Shown here one piece after another: positions 1 to 6,004 of a DNA stretch of 7,810 nucleotides (the first letter of the stretch is position 1; each line of letters begins with the position of its first letter). This stretch comes from JAJKJG01 sp036386395 (GTDB lineage Bacteria; Pseudomonadota; Alphaproteobacteria; Rhizobiales; Beijerinckiaceae). The stretch is from NCBI GenBank assembly GCA_036386395.1, contig DASVVU010000265.1, positions 1 to 7,810 of the forward strand, given 5' to 3'. The notes beneath the pieces were generated by a model. It had not been told where the DNA came from. It saw nothing but the letters and a program-made list of their open reading frames with translations, and did no database searches. A program made the position numbers and the translations under genes.

Positions 1-539
1 CCGACGGCGTAGAAGGCGACGTAGCCGAGGTCGAGGAGGCCGGCGAGGCCGACCACGATGTTGAGGCCCCAGCCGAGCATCACGTAGGTCAGGATCAGGA
101 TGCCGAGGTCGACCCAGTAGCGCGATTCCGACAGGCCGCCCTTGCCGAGCCAGATCAGGAGCGGGAAGGTCAGCGCGATGCCGAGGAAGACCGGCAGACC
201 GAGCTTGCCGATGCGCTGGATCGCGCTGAGCTGCGAGGGGTCGGTCGCGAGCGCCTGCGGCCGCGCCGGCCGGCTGCGGCGGTGACTGCCGAAGGTCTCG
301 CCGACGAGCCGCAACGCGAAGACCAGGGCGCAGAGCAGCGCGACCAAGCCCCAGCGCGGGCGCAGGATGAGCTCGTTCGATTGCCCCTGGTCGGTGCGGA
401 ACGAAAGAATCGGGATCGACAGCCCGAGCGTCACCAGGGCCCAGAAGGCGGCGTCCTTCACCGCCTTGGCGAGGTCGAGGGAGCGGCGCGCGACCGCCGC
501 CTGCGACGGGGTAAGGGCCGGGGTCGCGGCGGCTTCCAT
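1..539 (-). CDS. livM: Branched-chain amino acid ABC transporter permease LivM, N-terminal part (runs off the left edge)
   Basis: Inner-membrane permease of the LivFGHMJ/K importer for leucine, isoleucine and valine; it pairs with LivH to form the channel. The ATG at 539-537 opens a frame with no stop to base 1, giving 179 complete codons. Residues 1-30 are a hydrophilic cytoplasmic tail. Hydrophobic stretches lie near 32-46, 64-80, 113-131 and 144-166, with a charged loop (HRRSRPARP) near 86-94. The longer N-terminal region before the core fits the LivM-specific N-terminal domain (DUF3382). The last visible residues, LNIVVGLAGLLDLGYVAFYA (159-178), match the most conserved LivM segment. It starts two bases after the livH stop, and GAGAAGG inside the end of livH supplies the ribosome site, so the two are co-transcribed and probably translationally coupled. 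The ATPase genes livG and livF would be expected further left, outside the window. Confidence 0.93.
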   Translation of the reverse strand, partial: MEAAATPALTPSQAAVARRSLDLAKAVKDAAFWALVTLGLSIPILSFRTDQGQSNELILRPRWGLVALLCALVFALRLVGETFGSHRRSRPARPQALATDPSQLSAIQRIGKLGLPVFLGIALTFPLLIWLGKGGLSESRYWVDLGILILTYVMLGWGLNIVVGLAGLLDLGYVAFYAV

Positions 540-541
540 CG

Positions 542-1468
542 TCAGACCTTCTCGACCTCGGGCCGCCCGAGGACCCCGGACGGCATGAACACGAGCACGA
601 TGGCGAGGATCGAGAACGCGGCCACGTCCTTGTATTCGATGGAGAAGTAGGCCGACCACAGGGTCTCGATGAGCCCGATGATGAGGCCGCCGAGAACGGC
701 GCCGGGGAGCGAGCCGATGCCGCCGAGCACCGCCGCCGTGAACGCCTTGACGCCGGGCACGAAGCCGTCGGCGAAGCTCACGACGCCGTAGTAGAGGAGG
801 TACATGGTGCCGGCGACGGCGGCGAGGGCCGCGCCAATCACGAAGGTGAGCGAGATCGTGCGGTCGACGTCGATGCCGAGGAGCGCCGCCATCTTGCGGT
901 CCTGCTCGCAGGCCCGCTGCGCCCGCCCGAGCGCCGTGTTCTGGACGATGTACCAGAACACCGCGAGGAGGGCGGCGGTGACGATCATGATGATGATCTG
1001 CTTGTAGGAGAGGGCGACGGCGTAGCCCTTCTCGCTCTCGAACAGCACGATCACGTCGCGCACCATCGGCGGCGTCGGCTTGTTGCGCGCGCCTTGCGCC
1101 ACCTGGACGAAGTTCGCGAGGGCGATCGAAACGCCGATCGCCGAGATCAGCGGCGCGAGGCGGAACGAGCCCCTGAGCGGTCGGTAGGCGAGGCGCTCGA
1201 TCGCCCAGCCCCACAGCGAGGTCAGCGCCATGCCGATCACCAGGACGATGAGGAGCGCCAGCGCGACCGAGGTGATCCCGAGCCAGGTGGTGAGGATCAG
1301 GAAGAAGATCAGCGAGATGAAGGCCGCCAGCATGAACACGTCGCCGTGGGCGAAGTTCACCATGCCGATGATGCCGAACACCATCGTGTAGCCGATGGCG
1401 ATGAGACCGTAGATCGAACCCAGCGTCAGCCCGTTGATGAGCTGTTGCACGAACACGCCCCAATCCAT
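542..1468 (-). CDS. livH: Branched-chain amino acid ABC transporter permease LivH
   Basis: Second inner-membrane permease of the branched-chain amino acid importer, 308 residues, the usual LivH length. The protein begins MDWGVFVQQLINGLTLGSIY and continues with the conserved GYTMVFGIIGMVNFAHGD (26-43). Hydrophobic segments are seen near 11-35, 44-60, 66-90, 104-124, 156-176, 205-230, 243-270 and 283-300. The cytoplasmic coupling loop GRAQRACEQDRKMAALLGID (181-200) is the site that contacts LivG/LivF in this family, followed by GGIGSLPGAVLGG (249-261). I chose the ATG at 1468 because it gives the family N-terminus and has purine-rich GGGACGGCGGG just before it. The frame stays open far upstream, but only because it shadows the methyltransferase gene. 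It is the first gene of the liv operon here, with a 182-bp gap to the preceding gene that may hold its promoter. No substrate-binding protein gene is next to it. Confidence 0.96.
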   Translation of the reverse strand: MDWGVFVQQLINGLTLGSIYGLIAIGYTMVFGIIGMVNFAHGDVFMLAAFISLIFFLILTTWLGITSVALALLIVLVIGMALTSLWGWAIERLAYRPLRGSFRLAPLISAIGVSIALANFVQVAQGARNKPTPPMVRDVIVLFESEKGYAVALSYKQIIIMIVTAALLAVFWYIVQNTALGRAQRACEQDRKMAALLGIDVDRTISLTFVIGAALAAVAGTMYLLYYGVVSFADGFVPGVKAFTAAVLGGIGSLPGAVLGGLIIGLIETLWSAYFSIEYKDVAAFSILAIVLVFMPSGVLGRPEVEKV

Positions 1469-1569
1469 GAACCCGCCGTCCCTCTGTCCGGCCGCTTTAA
1501 GGCCTGTTATCGGCTTTCCGCCACGATCATGCCTGCAAATCGGGCAGGCCGCCAGCGCGAAGCGGCGGG

Positions 1570-1598
1570 TCTCTAGCAATCGCCGGACCACGGGGCAA
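1570..1598 (-). promoter_or_regulatory. Possible sigma-70 promoter of livHM
   Basis: On the minus strand, TTGCCC (1598-1593), a 17-base spacer and TAGAGA (1575-1570) lie about 100 bases before the livH ATG in the 182-bp gap. Spacing is ideal but both hexamers are imperfect, so this is only the best candidate in the gap. The gap (1469-1650) holds no other gene that I can support. Confidence 0.25.
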
Positions 1599-1634
1599 AC
1601 CGAGGGCGGATCAGGGCTGGCGTCGGCCAGGAAA

Positions 1635-1655
1635 GGTGAGGTGACCTGCCTCACC
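1635..1655 (-). terminator. Weak hairpin over the stop codon of the tandem methyltransferase gene
   Basis: GGTGAGG (1635-1641) and CCTCACC (1649-1655) form a 7-bp stem with a 7-base loop. On the minus strand the stem is followed by TTTCC rather than a real U-tract, and the TGA stop (1653-1651) lies inside the stem. It could slow transcription out of the operon or protect its 3' end. As an intrinsic terminator it is poor. Confidence 0.3.
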
Positions 1656-3060
1656 GCTTCCTGAGGCGAACGTGGTAGCCGACCGTGAATTGGGCGTCGT
1701 CGAGCCGGTCGTCGAGCGTGGTGAGGAAGCGCGGCAGGAGCTCGCCGAAGAGGTGGCCGACGGCCGGCGCGAGGGCGCCGTGCAGGTGGGCGTGGCGCTC
1801 CAGCGTCCAGGACACCCGGGCGCATTCCTGGGCGATGTGGCGGAAGGTGCCGCCGTTCGGCGCGATCTCCTCGACGTCGAGCCCGAAACGCTCCGCCACC
1901 ATCCGGTACCAATGCGGCGTGTAGCCCCCGTAGAAATGGTAGGGCTCCTGGTGCAGGCCGGAGCCGAGGGGCGCCGTCAGGAGCATCAGCCCGCCGGGCT
2001 TCAGGATGCGGGCCATCTCGGCGACGGCGGCGATCGGCTCGGGAACGTGCTCGAGGACCTCGGTGCACAGGACGAAGTCGAAGCTCGCCTCGGGCACCGG
2101 GATCGCGGTCACGTCGGAGACGTAGTCCATTGTCCCGTAGAGGCCCTCGCCTTTCTCGGAGTCGTGGTAGCCCTCGTACTGGGTGAAGTCGTGCGCCTCG
2201 TATCGGGCGTGCCCGAAAAGCTTCCGGTAGGGGCAGGTGCCGGCTCCGACGTCGAGGACGCGGGCGCCCGCCGGCACCGTCCTCGCCTGCTCGGCCACCC
2301 AGGCGTCCCGGTTGCGCGCGTTGAAGCCCTGGATCTCGAGGATCGGCGGCTCGGCCGAGCGCTCCGATTCCATGATGCGCAGCAGCCGCTCGATCCCGGG
2401 GTCGAGGGGCGGCAGATGGGCGCCGGCCCCGATCGAACGGTCGTGCCAGCGCGCGTTGGCCGCGACGCCTCGAAGGTCTTCGTCCCGCAGGAGCTCGATG
2501 AACCGATCCCTGGCCGGGGCCGGAACCCGATAGATCACGTCGTCCACGATCGCCGTGTAGGCGTCCGGGCGTCGCCGGCGCAGGGCATCCATGACCGCGT
2601 TGAGGTCCGGCCATTCCTCGATGCGGTGGAACCGCGGCGGCGGGGCCATGAAGTAGCGCGCGTCGTCGATGAGGACGAAGGCGTCCTCCGGGCCCTCGTC
2701 GATGGCGGCGATCTCGCCGAGCAGGGGGCATTCGCTGGCCTGACCCGCCGTCCCTTCGCCCGACCAGTGGGCGTCGAGCCAGAACAGGCTCGGGGCATCG
2801 AGCCCGCGGACGATGGCGGGGAGGACGGTCCGGCTGTCCCCGAGGTGAGCCCGCACCTTGTCCTGCCCGGCGAAGCGCTCCCGCGCCCTGATGTGGAGCG
2901 GCTCGAACGCCTCGACGGTGTCGACCCGCTCGAAGCGCTCGGCCGCCCAGGCGGTGGTGTCGCCGAGATATGTGCCGGTCTCGACGAAGCGGCGCAGCCC
3001 GAAGGCGCGGCGCAGGCTGTCGGCGAAGCCGAAGGGAATGTTGGGGTGGACTGCGCCCAT
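1651..3060 (-). CDS. Tandem (two-domain) SAM-dependent methyltransferase, probably glycan-modifying
   Basis: A 469-residue protein with two different Rossmann methyltransferase domains. Domain 1 (about 20-180) has the SAM loop FVETGTYLGDTTAW (25-38), acidic E50 in VDTVEAFEP, LGDSRTVLPAI (73-83), FWLDAHWSG (93-101), ECPLLGEI (110-117) and VLIDDARYF (129-137). This pattern is typical of a methyltransferase family often met in capsule and O-antigen loci. Domain 2 (about 265-400) is Methyltransf_11-like: RVLDVGAGTCPYRKLFG (267-283), DVTAIPVPEASFDFVLCTEVLEHV (316-339), and LKPGGLMLLTAP (353-364). Residues 180-262 look like a linker, and 400-469 is a C-terminal extension. The ATG at 3060 shares its A with the TGA of the upstream ATPase gene (TGATG), so translation is coupled. 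Neither domain lacks its SAM motif, so both may be active. The substrate is not visible. By context I infer sugars or the non-reducing end of an exported polysaccharide. Confidence 0.85.
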   Translation of the reverse strand: MGAVHPNIPFGFADSLRRAFGLRRFVETGTYLGDTTAWAAERFERVDTVEAFEPLHIRARERFAGQDKVRAHLGDSRTVLPAIVRGLDAPSLFWLDAHWSGEGTAGQASECPLLGEIAAIDEGPEDAFVLIDDARYFMAPPPRFHRIEEWPDLNAVMDALRRRRPDAYTAIVDDVIYRVPAPARDRFIELLRDEDLRGVAANARWHDRSIGAGAHLPPLDPGIERLLRIMESERSAEPPILEIQGFNARNRDAWVAEQARTVPAGARVLDVGAGTCPYRKLFGHARYEAHDFTQYEGYHDSEKGEGLYGTMDYVSDVTAIPVPEASFDFVLCTEVLEHVPEPIAAVAEMARILKPGGLMLLTAPLGSGLHQEPYHFYGGYTPHWYRMVAERFGLDVEEIAPNGGTFRHIAQECARVSWTLERHAHLHGALAPAVGHLFGELLPRFLTTLDDRLDDAQFTVGYHVRLRKR

Positions 3061-4490
3061 CAGGCGGCCGGCTCGAAGGCGACCCTCATCGGCACCCCGA
3101 TCAGCCCCTGCACGACCGTCGACCAGGTCACGTCGAAGCTCATCACGTCGAACATCCAGTGTTCCTGCGTATGGTAGTCCGGGGTCCCGTCCGCGAGCGC
3201 GAGGATCAGGGTGTAGCTCCCGCCGAGCAGATAGGGGAAGTCGAAGCCGAAGCGCGCGGCGGCGCGGGACCCGGCCGCGACCGGATGCCCGAGGAGTTCC
3301 GGCTCCTTCGACGTATCCCAGGCGAAGACGGTCTGGCCGTGCCGGTTCTGGACCCCGAACCCGATGATCGGGCTCACGAGGTCCTGCTTCGCCTCGAACG
3401 TCACGACGAGGCTCACGGGATCGCCGCCCCGCAGGGTCGTGATGCGGACGCCGTCCTTGTCGGTCCAATGGCCGTCGAGGATCGCGCCGTGGCGCTCGCC
3501 GTGGCTGCGCGCCGACCAGTCGAAGCCCGAGAAGCGGATGGTCGAGGCCGGCTCGACGGGATGCCCCGAGGGCGGCTCGGCCGGCTCCTCTCCGGGTCGG
3601 GACGGCGGGGCGGGAGCCATGCTGCTTGCGAGCGCGGCCTCGCGCTCGGCTTCCGCCTGGCGCACCCCGGCGAGGAAGACCGCGGCGTCCAGGGTCTCGT
3701 CGGACGAGGCCATGAAGGTCTGGTAATGATGGATGACCCGGGGCGGCTCGCCGTCCTCGACGAGGCGGCCGCGGTCGATCCAGATCGTCCGGTCGCAGAT
3801 CGCCAGCACCGAGCCGATGTCGTGGGAGACGAGGAGCAGCGTGCCGCGCTCGCGGAACTCCCTGATGAAGCGCATGCACTTCTGCGTGAAGCGGATGTCG
3901 CCGACCGACAGGATCTCGTCGACGATCAGGATGTCGGCGTCGACGTGCGCCGCGACCGCGAAGGCGAGGCGGGCGTACATGCCGCTCGAGTAGGTGCGGA
4001 CCGGCTGGGCGATGTGCTCGCCGATGTCGGCGAAGGCGACGATCGCCTCGCGCCGCGCCTCGATCTGCTCCCCGGAGAGGCCGAGGATGCTGCCGGCGAG
4101 GCCGATGTTCTCGAGGCCGGTGAACTCCGGGTTGAAGCTCGTGCCGAGCTCGAGGAGGGGCGCGATCTTGCCGCGGGTCGAGACCTCGCCCTCGCTCGGC
4201 GTCATGACGCCGCTGACGATCTGGAGGAGCGTCGACTTGCCGGCGCCGTTGCGCCCGACGAAGCCGACCGCCTCGCCCTGGCGGATGTCGAAGCTGACGC
4301 CGTCGAGGGCCTTGAACTCGGTGTAGTAACGGCTCGCGCTCGAGCCGAACAGGGCCTGCTGCAGCCGGTCGATCGGGCGGGCGTAGACCCGGTAGACCTT
4401 GCCGAGGCGGCGCGCCGACAGGGCAGGGGCGTCGCCGCCGGAGGGAACGGGCGCGGCCGGCTCCGGATCGATCGCGGGGAGGGCGGACAT
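3060..4490 (-). CDS. wzt: Wzt-type polysaccharide ABC exporter ATP-binding protein with C-terminal glycan-binding domain
   Basis: Cytoplasmic ATPase that would power export of a finished polysaccharide (O-antigen or capsule type) through a Wzm permease. Its 476 residues are a little longer than E. coli O9a Wzt (about 430). The nucleotide-binding domain (about 25-260) has Walker A GRNGAGKST (79-87), the signature YSSGMYARLAFA (167-178), Walker B ILIVDE (187-192) with the catalytic glutamate E192, and the switch histidine in LVSHD (H223). The segment before Walker A (YRVYARPIDRLQQALFG) is the usual family extension. A Pro/Ala/Glu-rich hinge (about 275-315) leads to a beta-rich Wzt_C-like domain (about 316-474) with FSGFDW, VVTFEAKQDLVSPIIGFGVQN and PYLLGGSYTLILAL. 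In the O9a system this domain recognises the capped chain end. It is first in an operon with the tandem methyltransferase. The odd point is that no wzm permease gene lies next to it on either side. The ATG at 4490 lacks a good ribosome site and may be leaderless. Confidence 0.92.
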   Translation of the reverse strand: MSALPAIDPEPAAPVPSGGDAPALSARRLGKVYRVYARPIDRLQQALFGSSASRYYTEFKALDGVSFDIRQGEAVGFVGRNGAGKSTLLQIVSGVMTPSEGEVSTRGKIAPLLELGTSFNPEFTGLENIGLAGSILGLSGEQIEARREAIVAFADIGEHIAQPVRTYSSGMYARLAFAVAAHVDADILIVDEILSVGDIRFTQKCMRFIREFRERGTLLLVSHDIGSVLAICDRTIWIDRGRLVEDGEPPRVIHHYQTFMASSDETLDAAVFLAGVRQAEAEREAALASSMAPAPPSRPGEEPAEPPSGHPVEPASTIRFSGFDWSARSHGERHGAILDGHWTDKDGVRITTLRGGDPVSLVVTFEAKQDLVSPIIGFGVQNRHGQTVFAWDTSKEPELLGHPVAAGSRAAARFGFDFPYLLGGSYTLILALADGTPDYHTQEHWMFDVMSFDVTWSTVVQGLIGVPMRVAFEPAA

Positions 4491-4497
4491 CGCGGCG

Positions 4498-4525
4498 CTC
4501 TAGCGGGGTCGCCTCTCCGGATCAA
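4498..4525 (-). promoter_or_regulatory. Possible promoter giving a leaderless wzt transcript
   Basis: On the minus strand, TTGATC (4525-4520), a 16-base spacer and CTAGAG (4503-4498) end seven bases before the wzt ATG (4490). Transcription would start at or next to the start codon. This agrees with the lack of a Shine-Dalgarno at normal distance; the nearest good one, GGAGAGG, is over 20 bases upstream. Both hexamers are imperfect. Confidence 0.25.
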
Positions 4526-4573
4526 GCTGCCGGCGCCCGGCCCCGTTCGCAGGATCGGCGCGACGGCCGCCGC

Positions 4574-4602
4574 TTGACAGGTGCCGCCGCCGAGCCGAAT
4601 GG
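4574..4602 (+). promoter_or_regulatory. Possible promoter of the divergent CmoB-like methyltransferase gene
   Basis: A perfect TTGACA (4574-4579) lies 44 bases before the GTG start. At normal spacing the -10 is poor (GAATGG at 17 bases, CCGAAT at 15), so the call rests on the -35 and position. Together with the wzt promoter candidate it makes the 133-bp gap 4491-4623 a compact divergent control region. No operator-like repeat stands out in it. Confidence 0.25.
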
Positions 4603-4623
4603 GCCACCGCCAGACGAGCGACG

Positions 4624-5583
4624 GTGCCCATGTTCCTCGATTTCGGTTCGATCTCCCGGCTTGAGCTGTCCGACGAAGCGATCCGGGCGGCGCAGGACTG
4701 GTACTACAGCATCGAGCTTCGCCCCGGCGTGGTCACCCCGGGCGCGAACTACCCCAACGTCGCGCTGACCCGCGCCGCCATCGGCCGGATGGATCTCGCA
4801 GGCACGCGATGCCTCGACATCGGCGCGATGGAGGGCCTTGTGACCACCGTGCTCTGCCGCCGCGGGGCGGCCGGCGTCGTCGGCTACGACCGGTGGAAGC
4901 ACCGGGAGAAGATCGCGGCCGTCCGGCACGCCTACGGGGCGCCCTTCGAGTACGTGGACGGCATTCCTTTGAGGGAGCTTCCCTCCGCGTTCAGGCGCGC
5001 GGGGCACGGCCCGTTCGACGTCGTGGTCTTCTCCGGCGTCCTGTACCACCTCTTCGACCCGCTCGGCGGCCTCGCGACGGCCCGCGCGCTCCTGCGCGAG
5101 AACGGGCTGATGATCCTCGAGACCTCCTCGGTCATCACGCACGAGGCCGCCTTCCTCGCCAACGTCCGCAAGCACATGGGCGGCCACAGCTACCTCGTGC
5201 CGACGATACCGGCCGTGGAGTACTTCGCGCGCTTCCTGCGGATGAGGATATTGGACTGCGAGTACATCCTCAGCCACCGCGTGCCGGCCAGCGGACTGGT
5301 AGTCGCCCGGCTCTGCCTCGTCCTTCGCGCCACGGACGACCACACGCTGGACGAGGACGACCCCTTCATGGGCGAGCGGATGTACATCGCCAGCGACACC
5401 GCGGAATACGTCGACTGGGACTGGGTGCGGTCGGACGCGCCTCCGGTGCCGTACTCGGCCGAGCCGACGGTCCACCGGTACGAGACCGCGCGCTCCCTGG
5501 AGGTGCTCATGACGGTGCTCGGGAACCGCCCGCGGCCCGTCACCGCGCGCGACGTGACCCTTCACCTTGCTGACGCGGGATGA
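4624..5583 (+). CDS. Class I SAM-dependent methyltransferase, CmoB/Methyltransf_9-like
   Basis: A 319-residue protein with one methyltransferase domain. The front part DWYYSIELRPGVVTPG (25-40) resembles the segment before the SAM domain in the tRNA uridine-modifying enzyme CmoB and its relatives. Then come the SAM loop CLDIGAMEG (63-71), acidic D89 in GVVGYDRW, and FDVVVFSGVLYHLFDPLGGL (131-150), whose GVLYH is characteristic of that family. ENGLMILETSS (159-169) follows. Residues 180-319 are a C-terminal part I do not recognise, rich in Asp/Glu around 238-270. It is not CmoB itself: the setting and C-terminus differ, and many such proteins act in glycan or natural-product loci. The GTG at 4624 has AGACGAG five bases upstream; the ATG at 4630 (two codons later) is the alternative start. 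It is divergent from wzt and convergent with the broken toxin gene, 20 bp away. The role is inferred only from neighbours: sugar methylation alongside the wzt operon. Confidence 0.82.
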   Translation: MPMFLDFGSISRLELSDEAIRAAQDWYYSIELRPGVVTPGANYPNVALTRAAIGRMDLAGTRCLDIGAMEGLVTTVLCRRGAAGVVGYDRWKHREKIAAVRHAYGAPFEYVDGIPLRELPSAFRRAGHGPFDVVVFSGVLYHLFDPLGGLATARALLRENGLMILETSSVITHEAAFLANVRKHMGGHSYLVPTIPAVEYFARFLRMRILDCEYILSHRVPASGLVVARLCLVLRATDDHTLDEDDPFMGERMYIASDTAEYVDWDWVRSDAPPVPYSAEPTVHRYETARSLEVLMTVLGNRPRPVTARDVTLHLADAG

Positions 5584-5603
5584 GCGGAACGCTTCCGTGG
5601 CCG

Positions 5604-5774
5604 TCAGGACGGACGGATAGCAAGAGGCCTGATGGGTCCGACCTTCTTCAGCCACAGGGACGGGTGCTGCGGGTTCTGCTTCAAGAGAGAGTAGTTCCTG
5701 TCCGCCAGCTCGCGAATCTGCCTGGGCAGCTTCTCATAGGCTGCCCAGAACGTCGGGTCGGCAAAGTGCCTCAA
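5604..5774 (-). pseudogene. Truncated RelE/ParE-like toxin remnant
   Basis: Reading from a TTG at 5774 gives 56 codons ending in TGA at 5606-5604. The protein starts LRHFADPTFWAAYEKLPRQI (TTG read as Met) and has RELADRNYSLLKQNPQHPSL and LKKVG (42-46). This matches the N-terminal half of small RelE/ParE-type toxins of about 85-90 residues that usually begin RHF..P.FW..Y..LP and continue after KKVG with a W-SVRVG and YRALAV block and a WFWIGTH end. Those blocks are missing here: after KKVG only PIRPLAIRPS remains. Neither other frame restores the missing blocks, so deletion or recombination is more likely than a frameshift. The start overlaps the antitoxin stop by four bases (TTGA), the usual arrangement of a toxin-antitoxin pair. 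The missing part normally contains the catalytic or ribosome-contacting residues, so I expect no toxin activity. Confidence 0.75.
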
Positions 5775-5971
5775 AGCTCGCGCGTGCGGCCGCAGCGATG
5801 GTGGGCGAGGGCCCGCTCGGCCAGGCGGTCGAGCCTGCCGGCCTCGATGTCGCGCTCGATCTTCTCGTCGAAGCGGGCCGCGTCAAAGGCCGCGAACCAG
5901 GCGCGAAACGCGTCGAGCTCGTCCGGGGGCAGCTTCGCGACGGCGTTCTCGATCTCTTCGACGGTCGTCAT
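5771..5971 (-). CDS. Orphan type II antitoxin-like small protein
   Basis: A 66-residue acidic, helical protein: MTTVEEIENAVAKLPPDELD, then AFRAWFAAFDAARFDEKIER (21-40), DIEAGRLDRLAERALAHHRC (41-60) and the end GRTREL. The pattern V..IE.AI..LPP.E...F.AWF...DA..WD..IE.D..AG.LD.LA..AL..H..GR...L is that of short antitoxins paired with the RelE/ParE-like toxin whose remnant follows directly. The C-terminal half would wrap the toxin. I start it at the ATG at 5971, which has AAGG nine bases upstream; a GTG six codons earlier is possible. It lies 33 bases after the patatin gene on the same strand and may be read from that transcript. It looks intact although its toxin is broken, so it may be drifting neutrally or may neutralise a related toxin elsewhere. 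No DNA-binding domain is obvious. Confidence 0.8.
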   Translation of the reverse strand: MTTVEEIENAVAKLPPDELDAFRAWFAAFDAARFDEKIERDIEAGRLDRLAERALAHHRCGRTREL

Positions 5972-6004
5972 GGCGCGAGGCCTTAGCACAACGATGCGAG
6001 AAAT

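Noticed and set aside
1469..2731. Upstream extension of the LivH frame to a 729-residue protein
   Set aside because: The extra residues lie in the wrong frame of the methyltransferase gene and are Arg/Pro-rich. The LivH family N-terminus fits the ATG at 1468.
1672..3177. A 501-codon open frame on the plus strand across the tandem methyltransferase gene
   Set aside because: It is antisense to a gene with two clear methyltransferase domains and has low-complexity Arg/Gly/Asp/Glu composition with no motif. Long antisense frames are expected at this GC content.
2970..4577. A 535-codon open frame on the plus strand across wzt
   Set aside because: It mirrors the Wzt coding strand, is rich in Arg, Ala, Asp and Glu, and has no recognisable domain.
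5601..5616. Small hairpin CCGTC/GACGG between the convergent methyltransferase and toxin remnant
   Set aside because: The stem is only 5 bp with no T-run on either strand, too weak to call a terminator.
4522..5655. A 377-codon minus-strand frame opposite the CmoB-like methyltransferase
   Set aside because: It is antisense to a gene with clear SAM motifs, has no motif itself, and also reads through the broken toxin in another frame.
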